Source of the DNA: Streptomyces griseus subsp. griseus
Lineage (GTDB): Bacteria > Actinomycetota > Actinomycetes > Streptomycetales > Streptomycetaceae
DNA: 64,000 nucleotides
Assembly: GCF_000720255.1 (NCBI RefSeq)
Contig: NZ_JOJE01000012.1
Location: 101,015-165,014, forward strand
Direction: 5' to 3'
Positions 35,120-42,369 of the stretch are shown in pieces (position 1 is the first letter of the stretch; each line of letters opens with the position of its first letter). The notes beneath the pieces were generated by a model, which had not been told where the DNA came from, did not search any database, and saw nothing but the letters and a program-made list of their open reading frames with translations. A program made the position numbers and the translations under genes.

Positions 35120-35872
35120 ATGAAGCTCACCGTCGTCGGCTGCTCGGGGTCGTTTCCGTCCGCGGAATCGGCCTGCTCGAGCTACCTCGTCGAGGCCGAC
35201 GGCTTCCGGCTGCTTCTCGACATGGGCAACGGCGCCCTGGGCGAGCTGCAGCGCCACTGCGGTCTCTACGACCTCGACGCGATCTTCCTCAGCCATCTGC
35301 ACGCCGACCACTGCGTCGACATGTGCGCGTACTTCGTGGCGCGCTACTACCGGCACGAAGGCGGACGCTGCGCCCCCCTGCCGGTCTACGGGCCCGAGGG
35401 CACCGAACACCGGCTGACCACCGCCTACGCCGACACCCCGTCGGCCTCCTCGATGAGCGAGGTCTTCGACTTCCACACGGTGAAGCCCTCCACCTTCGAC
35501 ATCGGCCCGTTCACGGTGCACACGGAACGCGTGGCCCACCCGGTGGAGGCGTACGGCATCCGCATCGAGCACGGCGGGAAGGTGCTGACCTACTCCGGCG
35601 ACACCGGCGTCAGCGCGCACCTCGACGAACTCGCCCGGGACGCCGACCTGTTCCTGTGCGAGGCCGCGTTCACGTACGGCAAGGAAGACATCCCCGACCT
35701 GCACCTCAACGGCCGCGAGGCCGGCGAGACGGCCCGCCGCGCCAAGGCGAGACGCCTGGTCCTCACCCACATCCCCCCGTGGACCGACCCGCAGGCCAAC
35801 CTCGTCGACGCCCGCGACGTCTACGACGGCCCGGTGGAACTCGCGGTACCCCGCACGACGTACGAGATCTAG
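35120..35872 (+). CDS. MBL-fold metallo-hydrolase (RNase Z/phosphodiesterase-like)
   Basis: 250 residues from ATG 35120, with GGAGGT 9 bases upstream. The metallo-beta-lactamase signature is SHLHADHCVDM (about residues 57-67); later ligands are in HPVEAYGI, SGDTG (Asp) and LTHIPPW (His). The overall layout resembles the cyclic-phosphodiesterase/RNase Z branch. The natural substrate is unknown; housekeeping hydrolase. A strong bidirectional terminator follows. Stands alone on its strand. Confidence 0.88.
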   Translation: MKLTVVGCSGSFPSAESACSSYLVEADGFRLLLDMGNGALGELQRHCGLYDLDAIFLSHLHADHCVDMCAYFVARYYRHEGGRCAPLPVYGPEGTEHRLTTAYADTPSASSMSEVFDFHTVKPSTFDIGPFTVHTERVAHPVEAYGIRIEHGGKVLTYSGDTGVSAHLDELARDADLFLCEAAFTYGKEDIPDLHLNGREAGETARRAKARRLVLTHIPPWTDPQANLVDARDVYDGPVELAVPRTTYEI

Positions 35873-35884
35873 TCCCGCCACACA

Positions 35885-35922
35885 GAAGGCCCCCGGAGCG
35901 GTTCAGGGCTCCGGGGGCCTTC
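35885..35922. terminator. Bidirectional terminator between MBL hydrolase and nagE2
   Basis: Perfect 15-bp stem GAAGGCCCCCGGAGC (35885-35899) / GCTCCGGGGGCCTTC (35908-35922), 8-nt loop, shared by the two convergent genes. Confidence 0.9.
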
Positions 35923-35952
35923 GGTGTGTCGTGGCCTGGGTGTGTCGTGCGG

Positions 35953-37200
35953 CTAGGCCTTGGTGAGGTCCTCGACCTCCTCCTCGGGTTCACGGCCGGG
36001 GGTGGGGAGGTTCCACTTGGCGATGGCGAAGCGGAAGACGAAGTAGTAGATGGCGCCGAAGACCAGGCCTATGGGGATGATCAGCCATGGCTCGGTGGCC
36101 AGGTTCCAGTTCAGCGCGTAGTCGATGAAGCCCGCGGAGAAGGTGAACCCGGCGTGCACGCCGAGCGCCCAGGTGATCGCCATGGACAGGGCGGTGAGCA
36201 CCGCGTGGATCGCGTACAGGACCGGGGCGATGAACATGAACGAGAACTCGATCGGCTCGGTCACACCGGTCACGAAGGAGGTGAGCGCGAGCGAGATCAT
36301 CATGCCCAGCACGGCCTTGCGGCGCTCGGGGCGGGCGGAGTGCGCGATGGCGATCGCGGCGGCCGGGAGGCCGAACATCATGATGGGGAAGAAGCCCGAC
36401 ATGAACTGTCCGGCGGTCGGGTCACCGGCGAAGAAGCGGGTGAGGTCACCGTGCACGACCGTGCCGGCGGAGTCCTTGAAGTCGCCGATCTGGAACCAGG
36501 CGACGGAGTTCACGAACTGGTGCATGCCGATCGGGATCAAGGCGCGGTTGATCAGACCGAACAGACCGGCACCCGCGGCGCCGAGACCGGTGATCTGCTC
36601 GCCGACGTCCGAGATGCCCTCGCCGATCGGCTTCCAGACCAGGCCGAAGAAGACGCCCATGGCGGTGCCGACGAAGGCCATGATGATCGGTACCAGACGG
36701 CGGCCGTTGAAGAAGCCGAGCCAGTCGACCAGCTTCTTGCGGTGGTAGCGCTGCCACAGCACGGCGGACAGCAGACCCATCACGATGCCGCCGAGCACAC
36801 CGGGGTTGTTGTAGGTCGCGGCGATGTCCGCGCCCTTCTGGATCTTCGCCTCGGTGACCGGGAACGCCTTCAGGACGTTGCTGTAGACCAGGAAGCCGAC
36901 CAGGGCGGCCAGCGCGGTGGAGCCGTCCGCCTTCTTGGCGAAGCCGATCGCGACACCGATGCAGAACAACATCGGCAGGTTGTCGAAGATCGCGCCACCT
37001 GCAGTGGCGAACACCGCCGTGACCTTGTCGGGCAGGTTGAGCTTGTCGTGCACGTCCTGCTGGCCCAGCCGAAGCAGGATGCCCGCCGCCGGCAGTACGG
37101 CAATGGGGAGCTGAAGGCTGCGGCCGACCTTCTGCAGGCCCTGGAACAGACCGGAACCCCGCTTCTTCGCGGGGGCCGCCGTTGCGGTGGCGGTGCTCAT
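35953..37200 (-). CDS. nagE2: PTS N-acetylglucosamine transporter subunit IIC
   Basis: 415 residues with about ten membrane spans. Motifs of glucose/GlcNAc-type EIIC proteins are GLQKVGRSLQLPIAVLPAAGILLRLGQ near the N-terminus, and later GVTEPIEFSFMFIAPVLY, the substrate-binding/phospho-transfer loop. Imports and phosphorylates GlcNAc together with an EIIB and the general EIIA/HPr. The divergent EIIB gene and the dre palindrome in between match the S. coelicolor nagE2-nagF arrangement, as I remember it. A protein of 415 residues with no EIIB or EIIA domain fits that system. S. coelicolor has two tandem nagE copies; here only one. Confidence 0.9.
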   Translation of the reverse strand: MSTATATAAPAKKRGSGLFQGLQKVGRSLQLPIAVLPAAGILLRLGQQDVHDKLNLPDKVTAVFATAGGAIFDNLPMLFCIGVAIGFAKKADGSTALAALVGFLVYSNVLKAFPVTEAKIQKGADIAATYNNPGVLGGIVMGLLSAVLWQRYHRKKLVDWLGFFNGRRLVPIIMAFVGTAMGVFFGLVWKPIGEGISDVGEQITGLGAAGAGLFGLINRALIPIGMHQFVNSVAWFQIGDFKDSAGTVVHGDLTRFFAGDPTAGQFMSGFFPIMMFGLPAAAIAIAHSARPERRKAVLGMMISLALTSFVTGVTEPIEFSFMFIAPVLYAIHAVLTALSMAITWALGVHAGFTFSAGFIDYALNWNLATEPWLIIPIGLVFGAIYYFVFRFAIAKWNLPTPGREPEEEVEDLTKA

Positions 37201-37215
37201 ACGTCCTCCATCGGT

Positions 37216-37248
37216 GGTGGTCTACACCACTCAGTGGTGTAGACCTGT
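37216..37248. promoter_or_regulatory. Double dre (DasR) operator between nagE2 and nagF
   Basis: Two DasR-like sites side by side: GGTGGTCTACACCACT (37216-37231) and AGTGGTGTAGACCTGT (37233-37248). Together, arms GGTCTACACCACT (37219-37231) and AGTGGTGTAGACC (37233-37245) are perfect reverse complements around a single C. This fits repression by GlcNAc-responsive DasR. Confidence 0.85.
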
Positions 37249-37368
37249 TTGTAGCATGATGAAGGCGGGATAAGGAACCCGTTCGGATCCCGCAACCGGA
37301 GCGCTACCCTCCGTGGCGCCGACTGACCCCTTTCGTATCCTCATGACGTCCTCGACAGGAGAAGGAAC

Positions 37369-37602
37369 ATGGCCACCAAGGCTGAGAAGATCGTTGCCGG
37401 GCTCGGCGGCATCGACAACATCGAAGAAGTCGAGGGTTGCATCACCCGCCTGCGCACCGAGGTCATCGACGCCGGCAAGGTCGACGACGCCGCCCTGAAG
37501 GCCGCCGGCGCCCACGGCGTCGTCAAGATGGGCACCGCGATCCAGGTCGTCATCGGCACCGACGCCGACCCCATCGCCGCGGAGATCGAAGACATGATGT
37601 GA
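37369..37602 (+). CDS. nagF: PTS N-acetylglucosamine EIIB (NagF)
   Basis: 77 residues. The phosphorylated cysteine is Cys24 in VEGCITRLR, the standard EIIB motif of the glucose/GlcNAc family. ATG 37369 has the ribosome site AGGAGAAGG upstream. Transfers phosphate from EIIA to GlcNAc during transport by the divergent EIIC. Expression is expected to be under DasR via the shared dre site, and a terminator follows. Confidence 0.93.
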   Translation: MATKAEKIVAGLGGIDNIEEVEGCITRLRTEVIDAGKVDDAALKAAGAHGVVKMGTAIQVVIGTDADPIAAEIEDMM

Positions 37603-37630
37603 CACCCGGACCACCTTGAGGTGTCCCGGA

Positions 37631-37664
37631 CTGAGGCCTTTCCCCACCGTGGGAGAGGCCTCAG
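37631..37664 (+). terminator. Terminator of nagF
   Basis: CTGAGGCCT (37631-37639) / AGGCCTCAG (37656-37664), stem extended inward by CCC/GGG pairs. A short C/T-rich tail follows before rph. Confidence 0.75.
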
Positions 37665-37689
37665 CCCTTGTGCGGCTAGGCTCAAGGCC

Positions 37690-38427
37690 ATGTCTCGAAT
37701 CGACGGCCGCACCCCCGAACAACTCCGCCCGGTCACCATCGAACGCGGCTGGAGCAAGCACGCCGAGGGCTCCGTCCTCGTCTCCTTCGGCGACACCAAG
37801 GTCTTCTGCACCGCCTCCGTCACCGAAGGCGTCCCCCGCTGGCGCAAGGGCAGCGGCGAGGGCTGGGTCACCGCCGAGTACTCCATGCTGCCCCGCGCCA
37901 CCAACACCCGCGGCGACCGCGAATCCGTCCGGGGCAAGATCGGCGGCCGCACCCACGAGATCAGCCGCCTCATCGGCCGCTCCCTGCGCGCGGTGATCGA
38001 CTACAAGGCACTCGGCGAGAACACCATCGTCCTGGACTGCGACGTCCTCCAGGCCGACGGCGGCACCCGTACCGCCGCCATCACCGGCGCGTACGTCGCC
38101 CTCGCCGACGCCGTCGCCTGGGCCCAGGGCAAGAAGCTCATCAAGGCCGGCCGCCAGCCCCTCACCGGCACGGTCTCCGCCGTCTCCGTCGGCATCGTCG
38201 GCGGAGTCCCCCTCCTCGACCTCTGCTACGAGGAGGACGTCCGCGCCGAGACCGACATGAACGTCGTCTGCACCGGCGACGGCCGCTTCGTCGAGGTCCA
38301 GGGCACGGCCGAGGCCCAGCCGTTCGACCGCGCCGAGCTCGACTCCCTGCTCGACCTGGCCGTTGCCGGCTGCACCGACCTCGCGGCGCTCCAGCACAAG
38401 GCCCTCGACGCGGCCCTCGAAAGGTAA
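37690..38427 (+). CDS. rph: Ribonuclease PH
   Basis: 245 residues, 3'-to-5' phosphorolytic exoribonuclease trimming tRNA 3' ends. Family landmarks: [20 protein letters not shown] at the N-terminus, [24 protein letters not shown], and [19 protein letters not shown] (catalytic Asp and phosphate site). ATG 37690 is seven bases after TAGGCT (37677-37682), so the mRNA is probably leaderless. Immediately upstream of the small lipoprotein gene and near rdgB, as in other Streptomyces. Confidence 0.97.
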   Translation: MSRIDGRTPEQLRPVTIERGWSKHAEGSVLVSFGDTKVFCTASVTEGVPRWRKGSGEGWVTAEYSMLPRATNTRGDRESVRGKIGGRTHEISRLIGRSLRAVIDYKALGENTIVLDCDVLQADGGTRTAAITGAYVALADAVAWAQGKKLIKAGRQPLTGTVSAVSVGIVGGVPLLDLCYEEDVRAETDMNVVCTGDGRFVEVQGTAEAQPFDRAELDSLLDLAVAGCTDLAALQHKALDAALER

Positions 38428-38571
38428 AAGGCGCGCCAAAGGAATCGATCGGCGGCGGCAACCACACCGACCGCCATCGCGTCTCCAGGAGTACGGGCGC
38501 ACGGCTCACCGCCGTGCGCCCGGCCATGACCCGGTGCCCCGACGGGGCCCGAACGAGGGAGGGACCGTTCC

Positions 38572-38976
38572 ATGGCCGCGAGCCGCCGACGCGGACGCCG
38601 CACCGCCGCCGTTGCCGCCACCCTGGCGGCCGTCGCACTGACCGCCGGGCTCACCACCGGCTGCGACGCCGTGAACAAGGCGCTCGATTGCGTCCAGACC
38701 GCTGACGCCATCGCCGACAGCGTCACGGACCTCCAGCAGGCCGTCAACAACGCCGCCAACGACCCGACGCAGTTGGACGAGTCCCTCACCTCCATCGACA
38801 ACAACCTCGACAAGATCGGCGACAAGACCGACAACGCCGACGTCAACAAGGCGGTCGAGGACCTGGGCACGGCGGTGAAGAACGTCCGCACCGCGGTCGA
38901 CAACGGTGACAAGACCCCCGACCTGACCCCGATCACGGACGCGGCGGGCGAACTGACGAAGGTGTGCACGCCGTAG
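38572..38976 (+). CDS. Small secreted lipoprotein-like protein
   Basis: 134 residues. Arg-rich start MAASRRRGRRTAAVA, hydrophobic core and LTTGCDAVN, a lipobox with Cys at about residue 31, so it is likely a lipoprotein. The mature part is helical and Asn/Asp-rich (DLQQAVNNAANDPTQLDESL, then NNLDKIGDKTDNADVNKAV) with a few Cys. GAGGGAGGGACC is a good ribosome site. Function unknown. Confidence 0.8.
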   Translation: MAASRRRGRRTAAVAATLAAVALTAGLTTGCDAVNKALDCVQTADAIADSVTDLQQAVNNAANDPTQLDESLTSIDNNLDKIGDKTDNADVNKAVEDLGTAVKNVRTAVDNGDKTPDLTPITDAAGELTKVCTP

Positions 38977-39010
38977 GAGGGCTGGAACCGAGGGTCGGGA
39001 TACTGGTCCC

Positions 39011-39613
39011 ATGACCCGCCTGATCCTCGCCACCCGCAACGCCGGAAAGATCACCGAGCTCCGGTCGATCCTCGCCGACGCAGGGCTCACGCACGACCTC
39101 GTCGGCGCCGACGCCTTCCCCGACATCCCGGACGTCAAGGAAACGGGAGTCACCTTCGCGGCGAACGCCCTCCTCAAAGCCCACGCCCTCGCCCAGGCCA
39201 CCGGCCTGCCCGCCGTGGCCGACGACTCCGGCCTCTGCGTCGACGTCCTCAACGGCGCCCCGGGCATCTTCTCGGCCCGCTGGTCCGGCAAGCACGGCGA
39301 CGACCGCGCCAACCTGGAGCTGTTGCTGGCCCAGCTCTCCGACATCGACGAGGAGCACCGGGCGGCCCACTTCGCCTGCGCGGCAGCGCTGGCACTGCCT
39401 GACGGCCGCGAACGGGTCGTCGAGGGCCGCCTGCGAGGCACCCTCCGCCACACCCCCGTCGGCACCAACGGCTTCGGCTACGACCCGATCCTCCAGCCGG
39501 ACGGCGAGACGCGTACGTGCGCGCAGTTGACGCCGGAGGAGAAGAACGCGATCAGTCATCGGGGGCAGGCGTTCCGGGCGTTGGTGCCGGTGGTTCGGGA
39601 GCTGTTGGGCTGA
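39011..39613 (+). CDS. rdgB: RdgB/HAM1 non-canonical purine NTP pyrophosphatase
   Basis: 200 residues. Hydrolyses ITP, dITP and XTP to monophosphates, cleaning the nucleotide pool. Family motifs: LATRNAGKITELRSIL at the N-terminus, PAVADDSGLCVDVLNGAPGI and GTNGFGYDPILQPDG, TCAQLTPEEKNAISHRGQA. It lies 34 bases after the lipoprotein gene. A terminator and then a convergent tRNA-Leu follow. Confidence 0.96.
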   Translation: MTRLILATRNAGKITELRSILADAGLTHDLVGADAFPDIPDVKETGVTFAANALLKAHALAQATGLPAVADDSGLCVDVLNGAPGIFSARWSGKHGDDRANLELLLAQLSDIDEEHRAAHFACAAALALPDGRERVVEGRLRGTLRHTPVGTNGFGYDPILQPDGETRTCAQLTPEEKNAISHRGQAFRALVPVVRELLG

Positions 39614-39621
39614 GACACGGG

Positions 39622-39651
39622 AGAGGGGCCGCTCAGCCGGGCGGCCCCTCT
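39622..39651 (+). terminator. Terminator of rdgB
   Basis: Perfect 11-bp stem AGAGGGGCCGC (39622-39632) / GCGGCCCCTCT (39641-39651), 8-nt loop; shared with the convergent tRNA gene. Confidence 0.85.
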
Positions 39652-39658
39652 GTCTGCG

Positions 39659-39743
39659 TGCGGCCGGTGGGACTCGAACCCACACGGGTGTGAACCCACT
39701 GGGACCTAAACCCAGCATGACTGCCAAATTCCATCACGGCCGC
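39659..39743 (-). tRNA. tRNA-Leu (UAG)
   Basis: On the minus strand: acceptor stem GCGGCCG/CGGCCGC, discriminator A, D arm with GGCAG, anticodon stem CTGGG/CCCAG with loop TTTAGGT (anticodon UAG), a long variable arm as required for leucine, and T arm with GTTCGAGTC. Length 85 nt; decodes CUA, a very rare codon in Streptomyces. Confidence 0.93.
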
Positions 39744-39796
39744 TCAATAACGGTCATCACGCTCGACCGGCGGCCCTCAGTGTACGGGGCTGTCGG

Positions 39797-40873
39797 TCAC
39801 TCGGCGAGTGAGACTCTGCCCTTCTGGCGACACCACGACTCCGTCACAGCGTGGCAGTTGGGACACAGGTATCGCAGGTTCTCCCGGCGATTGTCCCGCC
39901 AGTTCCCGTTGACATGGTCGATCTGCAAGGTGATGGGCCGCTCCCGCCACTCGCCGGTGTTGCCGCACTCCGCACATGCGTAGGGCACCCCAATCTCGGT
40001 CAGGGCCTGATGAAGCCGGGTCCTGTTCGTCCGTCCGGCTTGCTCGGGCAGGACGACGAGCACTCGATGCGCGGTCGGTGGAGGCGCCGGGCGCTCGGGC
40101 CGCCCCCAGGACCGGCGCTTGAAATGGCTGGTGTCGAGGTCGAGGCGAGAAGCGGTCCGCCGTACACGACGGTGATTGGTGTCGTTGACCTCCATACCGA
40201 GACCGCGCATGACGTCGGCGTAGCTGGTGGAGGTCCGTACCAGGCTCCGCAACGTGGCTTCGGCAACCACTACGCGCCGATGCGAGAAATGGCTGGTGTC
40301 GATGTGTTCGGTCGCCAGTATGCGACTCAGTGGCGCCCGGGACCGGCCCTCATCGGGAATGTCCAGCGCACGGGCGACGCCACGCACGCTTGTGGCTGCG
40401 CGGGCGGCCGCCCGAAGTTGTTCCGGTGTGAAAGGCAGGTCCAATTCGGGACGGTCAACGCCAGGGAAATGGCTGATGTCGATGCCTGCGGCATCGATGC
40501 GCCGCCGGATGTGGGAGAGGGTTCCCGTAGCGGGCGTGGCACCCAGCTTCAGGGCCACTTCACGCAGCGAGGACGAGGAAGCGGCAGCTTCCGCGATCGC
40601 GGCGTCCGGGTACTTTCGCCATGGGCTGCGCTTGACGAAGTGGCTCGTATCGATTCCGTGACGCGCAACGTGCTCCTGCAGTACCCGCCGTTGACCGCCA
40701 CTTGGACTCAGACCGAGCCGCCGCATCAGATCCGTCCAGTTACCCGCTTCGGCGACTGCCGACGCCAGCCGCTCTTTGCCGTAGCGCCCGAACGTTGCGA
40801 CGCCCTCTGTGCACCCATGGGTCCCCCTGCCTCGACTGTCCGTTCGTGTACTCGCACGGAGAAACGGGCCCAA
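39797..40873 (-). CDS. HNH endonuclease with four DTSHF helix-turn-helix repeats (homing-endonuclease-like)
   Basis: About 358 residues if translated from TTG 40873; the true start is uncertain (a GTG farther upstream falls inside the bcp terminator, and ATG with AGGGGGA upstream at 40830 is out of frame). Four tandem units of 55-60 residues each end in D-T/I-S-H-F (near 40642, 40468, 40294, 40121) and look like DNA-binding helix-turn-helix modules. The C-terminus is an HNH/Zn nuclease: CAECG, LQIDHVNGNWRDN, and CPNCHAVTESW. Lower GC than its neighbours and adjacent to tRNA-Leu, it is likely a mobile or homing gene. Such repeat-HNH proteins are known in actinobacteria and their phages. Confidence 0.8.
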   Translation of the reverse strand: MGPFLRASTRTDSRGRGTHGCTEGVATFGRYGKERLASAVAEAGNWTDLMRRLGLSPSGGQRRVLQEHVARHGIDTSHFVKRSPWRKYPDAAIAEAAASSSSLREVALKLGATPATGTLSHIRRRIDAAGIDISHFPGVDRPELDLPFTPEQLRAAARAATSVRGVARALDIPDEGRSRAPLSRILATEHIDTSHFSHRRVVVAEATLRSLVRTSTSYADVMRGLGMEVNDTNHRRVRRTASRLDLDTSHFKRRSWGRPERPAPPPTAHRVLVVLPEQAGRTNRTRLHQALTEIGVPYACAECGNTGEWRERPITLQIDHVNGNWRDNRRENLRYLCPNCHAVTESWCRQKGRVSLAE

Positions 40874-40900
40874 GCTCGGACCGTCGCGCCCGAAAAGCGT

Positions 40901-40938
40901 GAAGCGGCTCACACCGGGCGCCCGGTGTGAGCCGCTTC
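40901..40938 (-). terminator. Terminator of bcp (38-bp perfect palindrome)
   Basis: GAAGCGGCTCACACCGGGC (40901-40919) is followed directly by its reverse complement (40920-40938). On the minus strand it comes 15 bases after the bcp stop and is followed by ACGCTTTTCG, a plausible U-tract. Confidence 0.85.
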
Positions 40939-40953
40939 CGCGAGCACGTGCCC

Positions 40954-41421
40954 TCAGACCCCCAGGTCCTTGATGATCTTCGCCACGTGCCCCGTCGCCT
41001 TCACGTTGTAGAGGGCGCGCTCGACCTTGCCCTGCTCGTCGACGACCACCGTGGAGCGGATGACGCCGACGACCGTCTTGCCGTAGAGCTTCTTCTCGCC
41101 GAACGCCCCGTACGCCTCCAGGACCTTCTTGTCGGGGTCGGCGAGCAGGGTGACCTCGAGGGACTCCTTCTCGCGGAACTTGGCGAGCTTCTCGGGCTTG
41201 TCCGGGGAGATGCCGATGACGTCGTAGCCCGCGCCAGCGAGGAGGTCGAGGTTGTCGGTGAAGTCGCACGCCTGCTTGGTGCAGCCGGGCGTGAGGGCCG
41301 CCGGGTAGAAGTAGACGATGACCTTGCGGCCCAGGTGGTCGGACAGGGACACCTCGTTGCCGTCGGCGTCGGACAGGGTGAACGCGGGGGCCTCGTCCCC
41401 GGGCTGCAGTCGCTCGGACAT
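40954..41421 (-). CDS. bcp: Thioredoxin-dependent thiol peroxidase (BCP/PrxQ)
   Basis: 155 residues from ATG 41421 with GAGGAG upstream. Reduces peroxides via a peroxidatic Cys47 and resolving Cys52 in the motif TPGCTKQACDF, the two-cysteine, five-residue spacing of the PrxQ/BCP group. DHLGRKVIVYFYPAALTPGC is the family landmark. A strong terminator follows. It protects the cytoplasm from peroxide. Confidence 0.95.
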   Translation of the reverse strand: MSERLQPGDEAPAFTLSDADGNEVSLSDHLGRKVIVYFYPAALTPGCTKQACDFTDNLDLLAGAGYDVIGISPDKPEKLAKFREKESLEVTLLADPDKKVLEAYGAFGEKKLYGKTVVGVIRSTVVVDEQGKVERALYNVKATGHVAKIIKDLGV

Positions 41422-41551
41422 CGGTGTCGTCTCCTCGTGTGCGCGGCGGTGCGGTGTCGGTCCGAGCCTAACGGGGGGTCCTGACGGTGATAGCGGGCAT
41501 GAAGCTGACAGACTGTCCAGAACAGCATCAGCAGACTTCGGAGGCCGTACG

Positions 41552-41881
41552 GTGGCGGACACGTCGGACACCAGAACCCCGGCGCAGATCGAGGCGGACA
41601 TCAAGCGTCGCCGCGAGGTGCTGGCCGAGACGCTCGACGAGATCGGGGTGCGGGTGCACCCGAAGACCATCGTCGGGGACGCGAAGGCCAAGGTGGCGGC
41701 CAACATCGACCACACGGTCGGGCGGGCCTACGTCCAGGTCAACCGGGCCGTGAGCCAGGTGCGGGCCCAGTTCGTGGACGAGGACGGCGCGCCCCGTCTG
41801 GAGCGGGTCGTGCCGGTCGCGCTCGCCGTCGTCGGCGTGGTGGGGCTGCTCGCCCTGAGCACGCGGCGGCGCAAGGGCTGA
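41552..41881 (+). CDS. DUF3618 membrane protein
   Basis: 109 residues from GTG 41552 with GGAGG seven bases upstream. The N-terminal pattern PAQIEADIKRRREVLAETLDEI is typical of DUF3618 proteins, followed by a basic/helical middle and one C-terminal membrane span (VVPVALAVVGVVGLLAL) with a basic tail. Function unknown; divergent from bcp. Confidence 0.8.
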   Translation: MADTSDTRTPAQIEADIKRRREVLAETLDEIGVRVHPKTIVGDAKAKVAANIDHTVGRAYVQVNRAVSQVRAQFVDEDGAPRLERVVPVALAVVGVVGLLALSTRRRKG

Positions 41882-41925
41882 CCCGGCGGCGTACGGATCC
41901 GTTTCACACAGGTAGGTTCTAAGGC

Positions 41926-42282
41926 GTGAGCGCCAACAGAAACGAGCACAGCACCCACCAGGACAAGCTGCCCATCCGCATGCTGCACGACCGTGTACTC
42001 GTGCGGCAGGAAACCAGCGAGGGCGAGCGGCGTTCCGGCGGCGGCATCCTGATCCCCGCCACGGCGGCCGTGGGCCGTCGGCTGGCCTGGGCCGAGGTCG
42101 TGGCGGTGGGGCAGAACGTACGGACCGTGGAGCCGGGCGACCGGGTGCTGTACGACCCGGAGGACCGCGCCGAGGTGGAGGTGCGGGGCGTGGCGTACGT
42201 GCTCATGCGTGAGCGTGACCTGCACGCCGTGGCCGCCGACCGGTTCGAGGGGTCGGAGGACTCCACCGGGCTGTACCTGTAG
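41926..42282 (+). CDS. GroES-like co-chaperonin family protein (short, orphan)
   Basis: 118 residues. The GroES beta-barrel pattern is seen in LPIRMLHDRVLVRQETSEGERRSGGGILIP, with a mobile-loop-like segment and a later VEPGDRVLYDPEDRAEVEV strand. It lacks an adjacent groEL and has extended N- and C-terminal tails, unlike the classical 95-residue GroES. TAGGTT (41913-41918) ends seven bases before GTG 41926, so the transcript is probably leaderless. Role as a chaperonin cofactor is uncertain. Confidence 0.8.
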   Translation: MSANRNEHSTHQDKLPIRMLHDRVLVRQETSEGERRSGGGILIPATAAVGRRLAWAEVVAVGQNVRTVEPGDRVLYDPEDRAEVEVRGVAYVLMRERDLHAVAADRFEGSEDSTGLYL

Positions 42283-42315
42283 GGATCTTCAGAGACCCGT
42301 AGGGCAACGCGTACG

Positions 42316-42352
42316 AGGAAGGGCTGGTGGCCCACTGCCACCAGCCCTTCCT
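42316..42352. terminator. Bidirectional terminator between the GroES-like and PBP genes
   Basis: Perfect 16-bp stem AGGAAGGGCTGGTGGC (42316-42331) / GCCACCAGCCCTTCCT (42337-42352), 5-nt loop, shared by convergent genes. Confidence 0.9.
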
Positions 42353-42369
42353 CATGCCTGTCGGCGCTC

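Noticed and set aside
37216..37248. A second EIIC gene next to nagE2, as in S. coelicolor nagE1/nagE2
   Set aside because: No additional frame of EIIC length or motifs exists between the MBL gene and nagF.
40901..40938. GTG start for the HNH gene within the palindrome
   Set aside because: It lies in the perfect stem that terminates bcp; translation there is unlikely.
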